26,675 bases of DNA from an uncultured Bacilli bacterium (GTDB lineage: Bacteria > Bacillota_I > Bacilli_A > RF39 > UBA660): the NCBI GenBank assembly GCA_934183165.1, contig CAKPRZ010000013.1, forward strand, positions 1-26,675. The letters run 5' to 3'. Shown here in pieces: positions 15,983-22,795 of the stretch. The translations under genes and the position numbers were made by a program. The notes beneath the pieces are model-generated. The model was not told where the DNA came from and did no database searches. It worked only from the letters and a program-made list of their open reading frames with translations. Positions within the stretch are counted from its first letter, which is position 1. Each line of letters opens with the position of its first letter.

Positions 15983-16339
15983 TTACAGGCTAGTAATAAC
16001 ATAAATTATTGATATTGTCAAAGTTCTTAATTGGTATTTTTCCATCTCAAAATCGTCTTTATCTCTTTCATAGCCGTGATTTTTACTAAATCTCTGCAAC
16101 GTCCATATATTTTTCTCGTTCTTTTTATTTTCAGTAAGCGTTTTTATTACTTTTTGTTTTTCCTGTATCCCTTTATCAACATTAGTAAGAGTAATGGATA
16201 GTGTTTGAATATTTTTATATTCATCATTTGTTTTATCTACTTTTCTAATACTACCATTTATTATAGTTGGAATAGTATTACAAAAATCACATATAATTTC
16301 TAATTTCTTTCTTGATGATTCTTCTATATCAATTTCTTT
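15983..16339 (-). pseudogene. Start-less ORF remnant downstream of the methyltransferase
   Basis: About 118 codons are open after the tandem TGA-TAA that ends the methyltransferase. There is no ATG, GTG or TTG near the 5' end and no ribosome binding site. The peptide is hydrophilic and helical: residues near the start read ESSRKKLEIICDFCNTIP, and the later part contains KNIWTLQRFSKNHGYERDKD. Such a long open frame in AT-rich DNA suggests the 3' part of a gene whose 5' end was deleted. It ends at the predicted start of the antisense RNA, whose promoter lies inside its last codons. Family not recognised. Confidence 0.5.
15993..16021 (-). promoter_or_regulatory. Promoter of the antisense RNA
   Basis: A perfect -35 TTGACA (16016-16021) and -10 TATTAC (15993-15998) are separated by 17 bp, pointing at the toxin-like gene. 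Predicted start near 15985. Confidence 0.65.
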
Positions 16340-16342
16340 TTA

Positions 16343-17143
16343 TCATTTTTCGACAATTGATAAGATATGTCCACTATATCCTATTAAATCTTCTCTTTCA
16401 CAAATAGATAAATGATAATTAACATACATTTTATATTCTTCATCTGACATTTCTTCTATTACATTTCTTATAACTCGTCCAACACCATCTGTTGCCACAT
16501 AATGTAATTTTTTTAAATTAAATGAATTTATTATTTTTTTAACTTCTTCAAAATATCTCATATTAAATATTAAAGATTCATCATTATTTGGGGTAAAATT
16601 TTCAGACACTTGTTTTCCAATTCCTATATTATTATATACATTTTTCGCTTGAAATCCCCATGTTAACATTGTTAAATCAAATAATATAAAAGCAAAATAA
16701 ATTTTTCCTCCCATTTTTGTAACTCTAATTGCTTCTTCAATTGATTGTATCACTTCTTCTGGTTTAAACAAATGATAAAGAGGTCCTAGTGATAATGTAA
16801 TATCAAAAGTATTATCCTCATACATTGATAAATCTAGTGCATTTCCTTGTATTGCATTAATATTCAAATCATCTGTAATCTTTGACTGCAATACTTCAAC
16901 ATTAGCTGTAGTTAATTCAAGAGCATCCACTTGATAACCTTTTTTTGCATAATGTAAAGAATATGCCCCAGTTCCAGCACCAATTTCTAAAATTCTATCC
17001 CCCGGTTTTAAATATTTATCAATATAATTTGTGGTTGTTATAAACTCAATATAATGCATTTTATCTAATGTTAATCTTTCATCTTCATTATAACTATCAC
17101 TATAAAAATTATTTAACATATTATCCAAAGTTCTTTTTTCCAT
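16343..17143 (-). CDS. Class I SAM-dependent methyltransferase
   Basis: The 266 residues carry a Rossmann methyltransferase domain. Motif I is LEIGAGTGAYS (52-62), the acidic residue after strand 2 is in ALEL (Glu76), then GNALDL (100-105), FDITLSLGPLYHL (113-125) and GGKIYFAF. These bind S-adenosylmethionine. The substrate cannot be told; nothing marks it as a DNA, rRNA or lipid enzyme. The SD is AGGGAGA. Such stand-alone methyltransferases are common accessory genes in gut Firmicutes. The surroundings are decayed genes, so this is probably the one intact survivor of a transferred segment. Confidence 0.88.
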   Translation of the reverse strand: MEKRTLDNMLNNFYSDSYNEDERLTLDKMHYIEFITTTNYIDKYLKPGDRILEIGAGTGAYSLHYAKKGYQVDALELTTANVEVLQSKITDDLNINAIQGNALDLSMYEDNTFDITLSLGPLYHLFKPEEVIQSIEEAIRVTKMGGKIYFAFILFDLTMLTWGFQAKNVYNNIGIGKQVSENFTPNNDESLIFNMRYFEEVKKIINSFNLKKLHYVATDGVGRVIRNVIEEMSDEEYKMYVNYHLSICEREDLIGYSGHILSIVEK

Positions 17144-17156
17144 CTTTTCATCTCCC

Positions 17157-17317
17157 TAAAACAGTTTAAAAGCAAATATATAAATTCCTTATTTGGTAAC
17201 TTTGCAATATTATATTTCTTTCTATAACCATCATCTTTTAATATTCTTTCAACTTTATTTAAAGGTATAGAAGAAATTTATTTGTTATAAAAATATATTA
17301 TAAGAAAAATCTATATC
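17157..17317 (-). other. Non-coding stretch with a short gene remnant
   Basis: A minus-strand open stretch from about 17285, running into the methyltransferase start, encodes IPLNKVERILKDDGYRKKYN-like sequence. It has no start codon or ribosome binding site. It looks like debris of another gene; no family recognised. Confidence 0.3.
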
Positions 17318-17905
17318 TTATCTTTTTTCATATTTTATTAATTCTATATTTTCTAAATTACACAATATTAATAAATGTTTTAAATCTGTATAATTTCTAA
17401 TATTCTCTCTTAAATTTGGATTACTTTCTTTCTATTCTTTAGCAGTCATTCCAAACAAAGCAACATTCTTTTGCATAAATATATTTCTTTTGATTTTCAG
17501 TTATTTTGGAAACAATATTTTGTTTTATTGAATCAATATGAATTCTATAATTTGTTTTAGCTAACATTCTATTTGTAGTCAAATCAACTTTATGCTGATA
17601 GGATTTGTTTCTTTTTAATCTTTCAAATTCTTGCATATATACCACCGTTATTTCCAACTGAATTTTCAAAGGTCGTGAATTCGTAACCTTTAAAATTTTC
17701 ATTATTTAATTTTTCCCATAAGCCTAGATAAGCAATAACATCTTTATTTCTCATCCGGATTTGCATATCTTGCTAAATCTGTTAGGAATATAAATTCTTT
17801 ATTATCTATAGTTATTACTTTAATTTTATTATCATTAACTTCTAATTCTGATTTTATTATTTCTTGTTCCACTAAAACCTTTTGACATAATTTTAAAATT
17901 TGTTT
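17318..17905 (-). pseudogene. KilA-N domain protein, degraded
   Basis: Pieces of a KilA-N protein, a phage/plasmid-type DNA-binding domain, follow in order in three frames. First comes EFIFLTDLARYANPDEK, then after a frame change NKDVIAYLGLWEKLNNENF and FTTFENSVGNN joined directly to GGIYA (an internal deletion of roughly 30 residues). Then in another frame come EFERLKRNKSYQHKVDLTTN and LAKTNYRIHIDSIKQNIVSK, and last VALFGMTAKE, a TAG stop (17432-17434), and ESNPNLRENIRNYTDLKHLL. At least three frameshifts, deletions and a nonsense codon make it non-functional. Intact relatives are about 260-280 residues. It signals a former mobile element here. The 5' limit near 17905 is approximate. Confidence 0.85.
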
Positions 17906-17945
17906 TTTCTATAACTATGTTATCATATTTCAAAGTATATTAAAA

Positions 17946-17980
17946 CTCGAACTAATCAAAAAAATCGAAAAGTTCGAGTA
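17946..17980 (-). terminator. Hairpin joined to the left 32-bp repeat, probable original tRNA-Leu terminator
   Basis: The 9-bp arms ACTCGAACT and AGTTCGAGT, with a 17-nt loop, are followed on the minus strand by TTTTAAT. One arm lies inside the 32-bp repeat, the other outside. The repeat copy next to tRNA-Leu lacks the second arm. This suggests that the hairpin once directly followed the tRNA and was moved away by the insertion. Confidence 0.5.
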
Positions 17981-17997
17981 ACTATCAATCTGGTGCA
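17966..17997 (+). repeat. Distal copy of the 32-bp direct repeat (attachment-site-like)
   Basis: Identical over 32 bp to 19306-19337, beginning TCGAAAAGTTCGAG and ending CTGGTGC. Here it is followed by sequence unrelated to tRNA, so it is the partial copy. Confidence 0.85.
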
Positions 17998-18088
17998 AGA
18001 GCCGTAGTAATCTACAACTTTTACACATACATAACGAATTGATATATAATTATCAATCATCATATTAATTTTAACGTAATTTGAAAAA

Positions 18089-19168
18089 TTAGGATATATC
18101 TCTGCCAACAAAAACATTATAAATTTCATTATATCTATAACTTAGTTTTGCGTAATTAGAATCTGGTACTAATATATTAAGTTCTACTAGTTTATCGATT
18201 AGAGTTGAAACTGTATTTCTCGATACTCCAGATTCTTCTTCTATTTCTTTTTTTGTAAAAACTATTTGTCTCATTATTGCAGGCATAATTCTATAAACAG
18301 CATTACTTTTTAAAATTTCTAATTTTTTCATATCTTTTGTATATATTTGTTTTATTCTATTTATTCTTGCTATGTAATTATTACATTGCTCTATTATACA
18401 TTGTAAAAAGAATTTGATAAATCCAATCATATTTCCCTTTCTGCTCTCATTTAAGAATTTATGATAACTAGGTTTATATAATTCTATTATTTCTGACAAA
18501 AATAAAATTGGTTCTTCTTCTGTTAATAAAGCTAATTGAACAGGAATTAATGCTCTACCTAATCTTCCATTTCCATCTCTATATGCATGTATAGTTTCAA
18601 ATTGTGAATGAGAAATTGCTAGATTTATAAATATGGGATCAATATATGCATTATTCATATATTCAAATAAATTTTCTAGTAGAATAGGAACATCTTCTGG
18701 TACTGGTGGAACAAAAATAGCTTCTTCCATAGTGCATCCTTTAGGTCCTATCCAGTTTTGTATATTTCTAATTTTGCCTGGCTCTTTTTCATTACCTCTA
18801 ACACTATCAAGTAATATTTTATGAATATTATTTAAAAATTTAATATTTATTTTATTGTTTTCTTTTAAATAATTTTTAGAATATTCAATGACTTTTTTTA
18901 AATTTTGTATTTCTAAATTATCATCTGTTTTAGGCATATATTTTAAATAATACATATCATCCTGAGATATTTGTGTTCCTTCAATTTGTGTTGACTTTAA
19001 ACTTTCACTTAAAATAATAGAGTCTAAAAAAAATCTTGAGTCAAACTGACTGTTTTTTAAATTGGATTTATATTCTCCGTATTTTAAATTAGCTTCTGAA
19101 ATTAAACTTATTAATTCTTTATCAATCGTATATTGAATTGGTAATTTTTCTACTTCAAATGGTTTCAT
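18089..19168 (-). CDS. Fic domain protein with C-terminal winged helix
   Basis: Fic enzymes transfer AMP (or other phosphate-containing groups) to hydroxyl side chains of target proteins. The 359 residues show the N-terminal inhibitory motif S-x-x-x-E-G at 59-64 (STQIEG) and the Fic_N-type segment EPGKIRNIQNWIG (129-141). The active-site motif HAYRDGNGRLGR lies at 194-205, with His194, Asp198, Asn200 and Arg202/205; the usual HPF is HAY. A C-terminal helix-turn-helix (EEESGVSRNTVSTLIDKLVE) suggests DNA binding and autoregulation. Presence of the inhibitory glutamate makes it a class II, self-inhibited Fic protein, so no separate antitoxin is needed. GAGGTG precedes the ATG. It is alone between two direct repeats next to tRNA-Leu. 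Confidence 0.93.
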   Translation of the reverse strand: MKPFEVEKLPIQYTIDKELISLISEANLKYGEYKSNLKNSQFDSRFFLDSIILSESLKSTQIEGTQISQDDMYYLKYMPKTDDNLEIQNLKKVIEYSKNYLKENNKINIKFLNNIHKILLDSVRGNEKEPGKIRNIQNWIGPKGCTMEEAIFVPPVPEDVPILLENLFEYMNNAYIDPIFINLAISHSQFETIHAYRDGNGRLGRALIPVQLALLTEEEPILFLSEIIELYKPSYHKFLNESRKGNMIGFIKFFLQCIIEQCNNYIARINRIKQIYTKDMKKLEILKSNAVYRIMPAIMRQIVFTKKEIEEESGVSRNTVSTLIDKLVELNILVPDSNYAKLSYRYNEIYNVFVGRDIS

Positions 19169-19217
19169 ATTTTTTCACCTCGGTAAAATTTTATCATATT
19201 TTACGCCAAAAACAAAT

Positions 19218-19290
19218 AAAAATGCACAACATATTGAAAATATTGTGCATTTTTACGCTTTTTAGACAATTTTTGCACAGTTGTAGTGCA
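19218..19290. promoter_or_regulatory. Inverted repeats upstream of fic, operator-like
   Basis: A 12-bp inverted repeat AAAAATGCACAA/TTGTGCATTTTT (19218-19229 and 19243-19254) and a shorter TGCAC/GTGCA pair (about 19274-19290) lie 50-120 nt before the fic start. The shared TGCAC half-site could be bound by the winged helix of the Fic protein; the first could also act as a terminator hairpin. Confidence 0.5.
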
Positions 19291-19305
19291 TTTTAGTATA
19301 TAAAT

Positions 19306-19337
19306 TCGAAAAGTTCGAGTAACTATCAATCTGGTGC
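19306..19337 (+). repeat. tRNA-proximal copy of the 32-bp direct repeat
   Basis: Identical to 17966-17997. Positions 19332-19337 are the 3' terminal bases of tRNA-Leu. Confidence 0.85.
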
Positions 19338-19417
19338 CTGCGGTCGGACTTGAACCGACACGGTATTGCTACCATTGGATTTTGAGTCCAACGCGTCTAC
19401 CATTCCACCACGCAGGC
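19332..19417 (-). tRNA. tRNA-Leu (anticodon CAA)
   Basis: This 86-nt class II tRNA has acceptor strands GCCTGCG/CGCAGGC pairing perfectly and an encoded CCA. The anticodon loop CTCAAAA lies between TTGGA and TCCAA (anticodon CAA, codon UUG). It has a short variable arm and the T-arm GGTTCAAGTCC. A TATAAT (19426-19431) lies 8 nt before the 5' end. Its 3' end forms part of a 32-bp direct repeat. Confidence 0.96.
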
Positions 19418-19472
19418 ATGAAAATATTATAACATAATACTTTCTTATTTGTATATATGTATTTTAATAAAA

Positions 19473-20687
19473 CTACATATTTTTTTTATGTTCAATAACA
19501 TCCCATTTAACTTCTTTTTTGAACAAAGCTATTAAAGCACATCTAACATAACTAGCCAAAAATATAGGATTAAAAAATAATGCTTTGACCTTTGTTTCTT
19601 CATTTAAATTTATTTTATCTTTTTCTATTACTAATAACCTCCACGTAAATAATAACAATATAAAATATATCATAAATATAAGCAATATCATATTAGCGAA
19701 ATTACTAAGTAACGTTTTTCTGTAGAAAAGTTCAATTAGATCACTTAAGAAAAATAATACTGCACCTATTATCATAATAATATAATGCCATACTCCAATT
19801 ATTTCTGTTAATTTAGAACCATAATTTTTATCATTAGTATCCATACTATCAATTATTTTACCTATATATTTTTTTCTTGCTTCAAAGTATCCTTTTATCC
19901 ATCTAACTCTTTGAGTAATACTCTTTTTGTATTCAATAGGCTGTTCATCAAAAAATATAGCTTTTTTATTATAAGTAGTAGTTAAATTATTTAAAATTGC
20001 ATAAAGAGTTAATTCATAGTCTTCTGTTAAAGAAAAGAATGGATACCCTCCTAAACTCTCAATTATATCCCCTCTTATAAAAAATCCCGTACCAGATATA
20101 GTTAAGTTCCTAGTATCTTTTGCTTTCTGTACATTACTAAATTCATTAATCATAGAAAAAGTAAGCGAAGAACAAGCTGCAACTGGTGAATCATTTCCAT
20201 TTTTACAATTACGATATCCTATACCTATATCATAAGATCTATTAATATCTTTTTCCATCTCCATAACAAAATTATTGTCTAAAACATTATCAGCATCCAT
20301 TATAAAATATGCATCATAGCTTTTATTTTTAGCCAATATTTCTTTTATTGCATCATCAAGAGCATAACCTTTTCTTTTTTTACTTAGATCATGGCGAAAT
20401 ACAATATTCATTTTATATTTCTTTACAATTTCCACGGTTGGATCTTTTTTGTCCTCCACAATTACATAAACATTTTTAGATGGTATTTTTCTTGTTTGAT
20501 CTTTAATACTTTTAAGTAATCCTTCTATTACTTTTGATTCATTTCTAGCAGGTATCAAGAATGCATAATTACCATTATTAACTTTTTTAGTTGGAATATT
20601 GTTATTCTTCTTTACAAAAAATGCTTTAATGATTAATGTAGAAATTCCTACTATTATCAAATATAAACCAATTACTCTTATTATCAT
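19473..20687 (-). CDS. Membrane glycosyltransferase, family GT2
   Basis: This processive-type glycosyltransferase has 404 residues. An N-terminal membrane segment (3-24) is followed by the GT-A domain with IPARNE (45-50), DADN (Asp131, Asp133), TED (221-223) and QRVRW (259-263), the D,DxD,(T)ED,QxxRW set of cellulose/hyaluronan/PNAG synthase-like enzymes. Two or three membrane helices follow at about 290-365. It would extend a surface polysaccharide or glycolipid from a nucleotide sugar; the sugar cannot be told. Its ATG overlaps the stop of the preceding gene by one base (TAATG), so the two are translationally coupled. Confidence 0.92.
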   Translation of the reverse strand: MIIRVIGLYLIIVGISTLIIKAFFVKKNNNIPTKKVNNGNYAFLIPARNESKVIEGLLKSIKDQTRKIPSKNVYVIVEDKKDPTVEIVKKYKMNIVFRHDLSKKRKGYALDDAIKEILAKNKSYDAYFIMDADNVLDNNFVMEMEKDINRSYDIGIGYRNCKNGNDSPVAACSSLTFSMINEFSNVQKAKDTRNLTISGTGFFIRGDIIESLGGYPFFSLTEDYELTLYAILNNLTTTYNKKAIFFDEQPIEYKKSITQRVRWIKGYFEARKKYIGKIIDSMDTNDKNYGSKLTEIIGVWHYIIMIIGAVLFFLSDLIELFYRKTLLSNFANMILLIFMIYFILLLFTWRLLVIEKDKINLNEETKVKALFFNPIFLASYVRCALIALFKKEVKWDVIEHKKNM

Positions 20688-21355
20688 TATTTAAACCTCA
20701 TATTAGGAAAAGCTTTTGCTAATCTCTCATCATTATAATATTTATCATAAGTCCTACCCACAATAGTATATGACTCAATATTCTGTCTCCTAAGGGTTTG
20801 TCTAATAATAGCAGTCCATGAAACAAACATATCAAGACACATAAATACAAGTAAGAACTTAAAACTAATTTCACCTATATTAACAGGTGTTTTTTCTATT
20901 AAACTAGATACAAATGGATACACCAATTTTACAAACACAAGACCCATTATTCCCCATATTAACATATAAGGTATTGTTGTTCTTCCATTTATATTTAAAA
21001 TTTTATGTGAATAATTCCATGACGTTGTATGAGTAACAAGTTCTTGGAGAAAATTAATTATATATTCAAAAGCACCACCAATTAATGCACTATATATAAA
21101 AGTTTTAAAATTAGATCTTTTTTTTCTCAATAAAAGGTAACACATTAAAACAGCACCGGCTCCATATATAGGAGAAAATGGTCCATATATTACTCCTCTT
21201 CTAGTTTCCCAAAAAATAGATCCATCTCTTCTTAGATGACGACAAAAATTAAGTATTTGTTCATAATAGCATCCAAACAAACTTCCTAATACATAAATTA
21301 TAAAAAACTTTTTCCCACATAATCCTTCAGCAAAAACTTCATTTTCTTTTTTCAT
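20687..21355 (-). CDS. Multi-pass membrane protein, DUF1113/CmpB-like (putative ABC transporter permease)
   Basis: These 222 residues have about five membrane helices. The conserved RRGVIYGPFSPIYGAGAVLM and FEYIINFLQE...WNYSHKILNINGR segments are typical of the family annotated as putative ABC transporter permease (ABC_trans_CmpB, DUF1113). No ATPase partner is nearby and the transporter role is unproven. I start at the ATG at 21355, which follows GGTGAG by about 5 nt; an upstream TTG at 21382 is less likely. It is coupled to the GT2 glycosyltransferase gene, so a role in the cell envelope is plausible. Confidence 0.85.
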   Translation of the reverse strand: MKKENEVFAEGLCGKKFFIIYVLGSLFGCYYEQILNFCRHLRRDGSIFWETRRGVIYGPFSPIYGAGAVLMCYLLLRKKRSNFKTFIYSALIGGAFEYIINFLQELVTHTTSWNYSHKILNINGRTTIPYMLIWGIMGLVFVKLVYPFVSSLIEKTPVNIGEISFKFLLVFMCLDMFVSWTAIIRQTLRRQNIESYTIVGRTYDKYYNDERLAKAFPNMRFK

Positions 21356-21402
21356 ACAACTCACCAATATATTAATATTCAACTAACTGTAAATATATAT
21401 GT

Positions 21403-21969
21403 TTAAACTTCTTCTTCGACATACTTAGATTTATATAAATCAACATCTTCTACTACATTTTCAATATGCATATCAAATTTAGGTAAATCATCTTTTGATG
21501 AAAGTCCAAAATAATCTAAAAATTCACTTGTAGTTTTATAAAGAATGGGTCTACCAGGAGCTGTACTCCTTCCTACTTCTCTAATTAATCCTTTAGCTGC
21601 TAACTTTCTCATTATTTCACGACTACTTACTCCTCTTATCTCATCAACTGTTATTCTAGTAACTGGTTCATTATAAACTATAATTGCTAGTGTCTCTAAA
21701 GCTGATTGAGAAAGTGTATTAGTTTCAGGATTTTCTATTAATTTTTGATAATAACTTTTATGTTCTTCTTTAGTCGTTAATTTAAATGTATTACCTAAAT
21801 AATTAATTCTAATTCCTCTATCACTATTCTCATACTTTTCCTTAAGTGATAAAATAAGCCTTTTCGCACCATCATCATCAAGATTCAATACATCTTTAAT
21901 TTGATTTATTGTTAAGCCATCATCACCTACTACAAATAACATTCCTTCTAATACTGCTTCATAATTCAT
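21403..21969 (-). CDS. scpB: Segregation and condensation protein B
   Basis: ScpB dimers join ScpA and SMC in the complex that organises and separates chromosomes. The 188 residues contain two winged-helix domains, with LEGMLFVVGDDGLTINQI at the start, ETLAIIVYNEPVTRITVDEIRGV (about 90-113) and GRPILYKTT near 145. The C-terminal tail is acidic. Its start overlaps the scpA stop by one base (TAATG), normal for the scpAB operon. The smc gene is not in the window. Confidence 0.95.
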   Translation of the reverse strand: MNYEAVLEGMLFVVGDDGLTINQIKDVLNLDDDGAKRLILSLKEKYENSDRGIRINYLGNTFKLTTKEEHKSYYQKLIENPETNTLSQSALETLAIIVYNEPVTRITVDEIRGVSSREIMRKLAAKGLIREVGRSTAPGRPILYKTTSEFLDYFGLSSKDDLPKFDMHIENVVEDVDLYKSKYVEEEV

Positions 21970-22679
21970 TATGCCACCTCACATATAATGTTATCAAAAT
22001 TATTCTCTTGAATGATATTTATTTCATGTTTCCTTACCATTTCTAATACTGCTAAAAAAGTAACAACTACATATTCCCTATTTAAAACATCAAAAAGTTC
22101 AAAAAAATTAAGCTTTTTTCTACTATAAATAATCTTTTTTATATCGGTTCTTCTCTGTTCAACAGTAAGTTCTTTTTTTGTAACTTTAGTTTCCAAAACA
22201 ACTTTATCTTTTTGCCTTGATAAAAAATGATTTAATGCATCTACTAAATCTTGTACTGTTAAATTACTATTTTGAATTGAAGTCTCTGTTACATACTCAC
22301 TTATATCTTCAGGCAATTTAGTAAATATCATTTTTCTTTCTTTTTCTAATTCCTTAAAGTCATCTGTAATTTCTTTATATTTTTGATATTCTATCAATCT
22401 ATTTATTAGTCTTTCCTTTGGATCTTCTTCTTCCTCTTCTTCCTTTGGCTTGGTAGGAAGCAACATTCTAGATTTTATTTCAATAAGTTCACTAGCCATA
22501 ACTAAATAACTACTTGCTATTGTTAGGTTTATTTCTTGCATCTTATTTATATAATCTAAGTAACTTTTAACAATCTCTTCTACTTTAAAATCAAATACAT
22601 TCATTTTTGATTCTTTTATTAAGTGAAGAAGTAAATCCATAGGACCTTCAAAATCATTTATTTTTAATGTATAATCCAT
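21969..22679 (-). CDS. scpA: Segregation and condensation protein A (kleisin)
   Basis: ScpA is the kleisin that bridges the two SMC heads. The 236 residues have the N-terminal FEGPMDLLLHLIKESKMNVFD motif that binds the SMC neck, then a helical region with ASELIEIKSRMLLP. An acidic linker EEEEEEDPKERL and a C-terminal winged helix (FFELFDVLNREYVVVTFLAVLEM) that binds the SMC cap follow. Spacing and length are normal. The gap before it (22680-22795) contains the terminator of the upstream operon. Confidence 0.95.
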   Translation of the reverse strand: MDYTLKINDFEGPMDLLLHLIKESKMNVFDFKVEEIVKSYLDYINKMQEINLTIASSYLVMASELIEIKSRMLLPTKPKEEEEEEDPKERLINRLIEYQKYKEITDDFKELEKERKMIFTKLPEDISEYVTETSIQNSNLTVQDLVDALNHFLSRQKDKVVLETKVTKKELTVEQRRTDIKKIIYSRKKLNFFELFDVLNREYVVVTFLAVLEMVRKHEINIIQENNFDNIICEVA

Positions 22680-22750
22680 AATATCACTTCACTTATCTTT
22701 ATAATTATATCATGTTTAACTTATTTTAGCAAAGAGTCAAAAATATTATA

Positions 22751-22784
22751 AAAATTGACATTTAATAATTTAAATGTCAATTTT
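22751..22784 (-). terminator. Terminator after the serpin operon
   Basis: A 14-bp perfect stem (22751-22764 and 22771-22784) with loop ATAATT is followed on the minus strand by a T-rich TTATAATATTTTTG. It ends the operon 25540-22796. Confidence 0.75.
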
Positions 22785-22795
22785 ATTTAAAATAT

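Larger units (their letters stand above)
15869..15985 (-). ncRNA. Candidate antisense antitoxin RNA (~117 nt)
   Basis: It is bounded by a good minus-strand promoter (15993-16021) and a strong terminator whose T run is the complement of the last codons of the peptide ORF. Its predicted overlap with the toxin mRNA (ending near 15962) is about 94 nt, at the 3' ends, as in txpA/RatA and bsrG/SR4. Near its 5' end it can form GCAAG/CTTGC with an AAAA loop (15968-15981). No ORF with a start is found in it. Expression is inferred from the signals only. Confidence 0.55.
17966..19337. mobile_element. Putative small insertion at tRNA-Leu carrying fic
   Basis: A 1340-bp segment between two perfect 32-bp direct repeats contains only the fic gene and its upstream inverted repeats. 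The repeat next to tRNA-Leu covers the last six bases of the tRNA (GCACCA) plus downstream sequence, the usual position for integration of tRNA-targeting islands. No integrase, transposase or terminal inverted repeats are visible, so movement would need functions in trans, or this is the residue of a larger element. Boundaries follow the repeats. Confidence 0.55.

Noticed and set aside
17439..17702. Intact 87-residue gene
   Set aside because: It is one frame of the broken KilA-N gene. The neighbouring frames continue the same protein on both sides.
21356..21382. TTG start of the DUF1113-like gene
   Set aside because: The TTG has no ribosome binding site, and a GGTGAG precedes the ATG at 21355.
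22395..22445. TTC/TTCC run in scpA as a phase-variable simple repeat
   Set aside because: It encodes the acidic linker of ScpA with mixed codons and is not a pure repeat.
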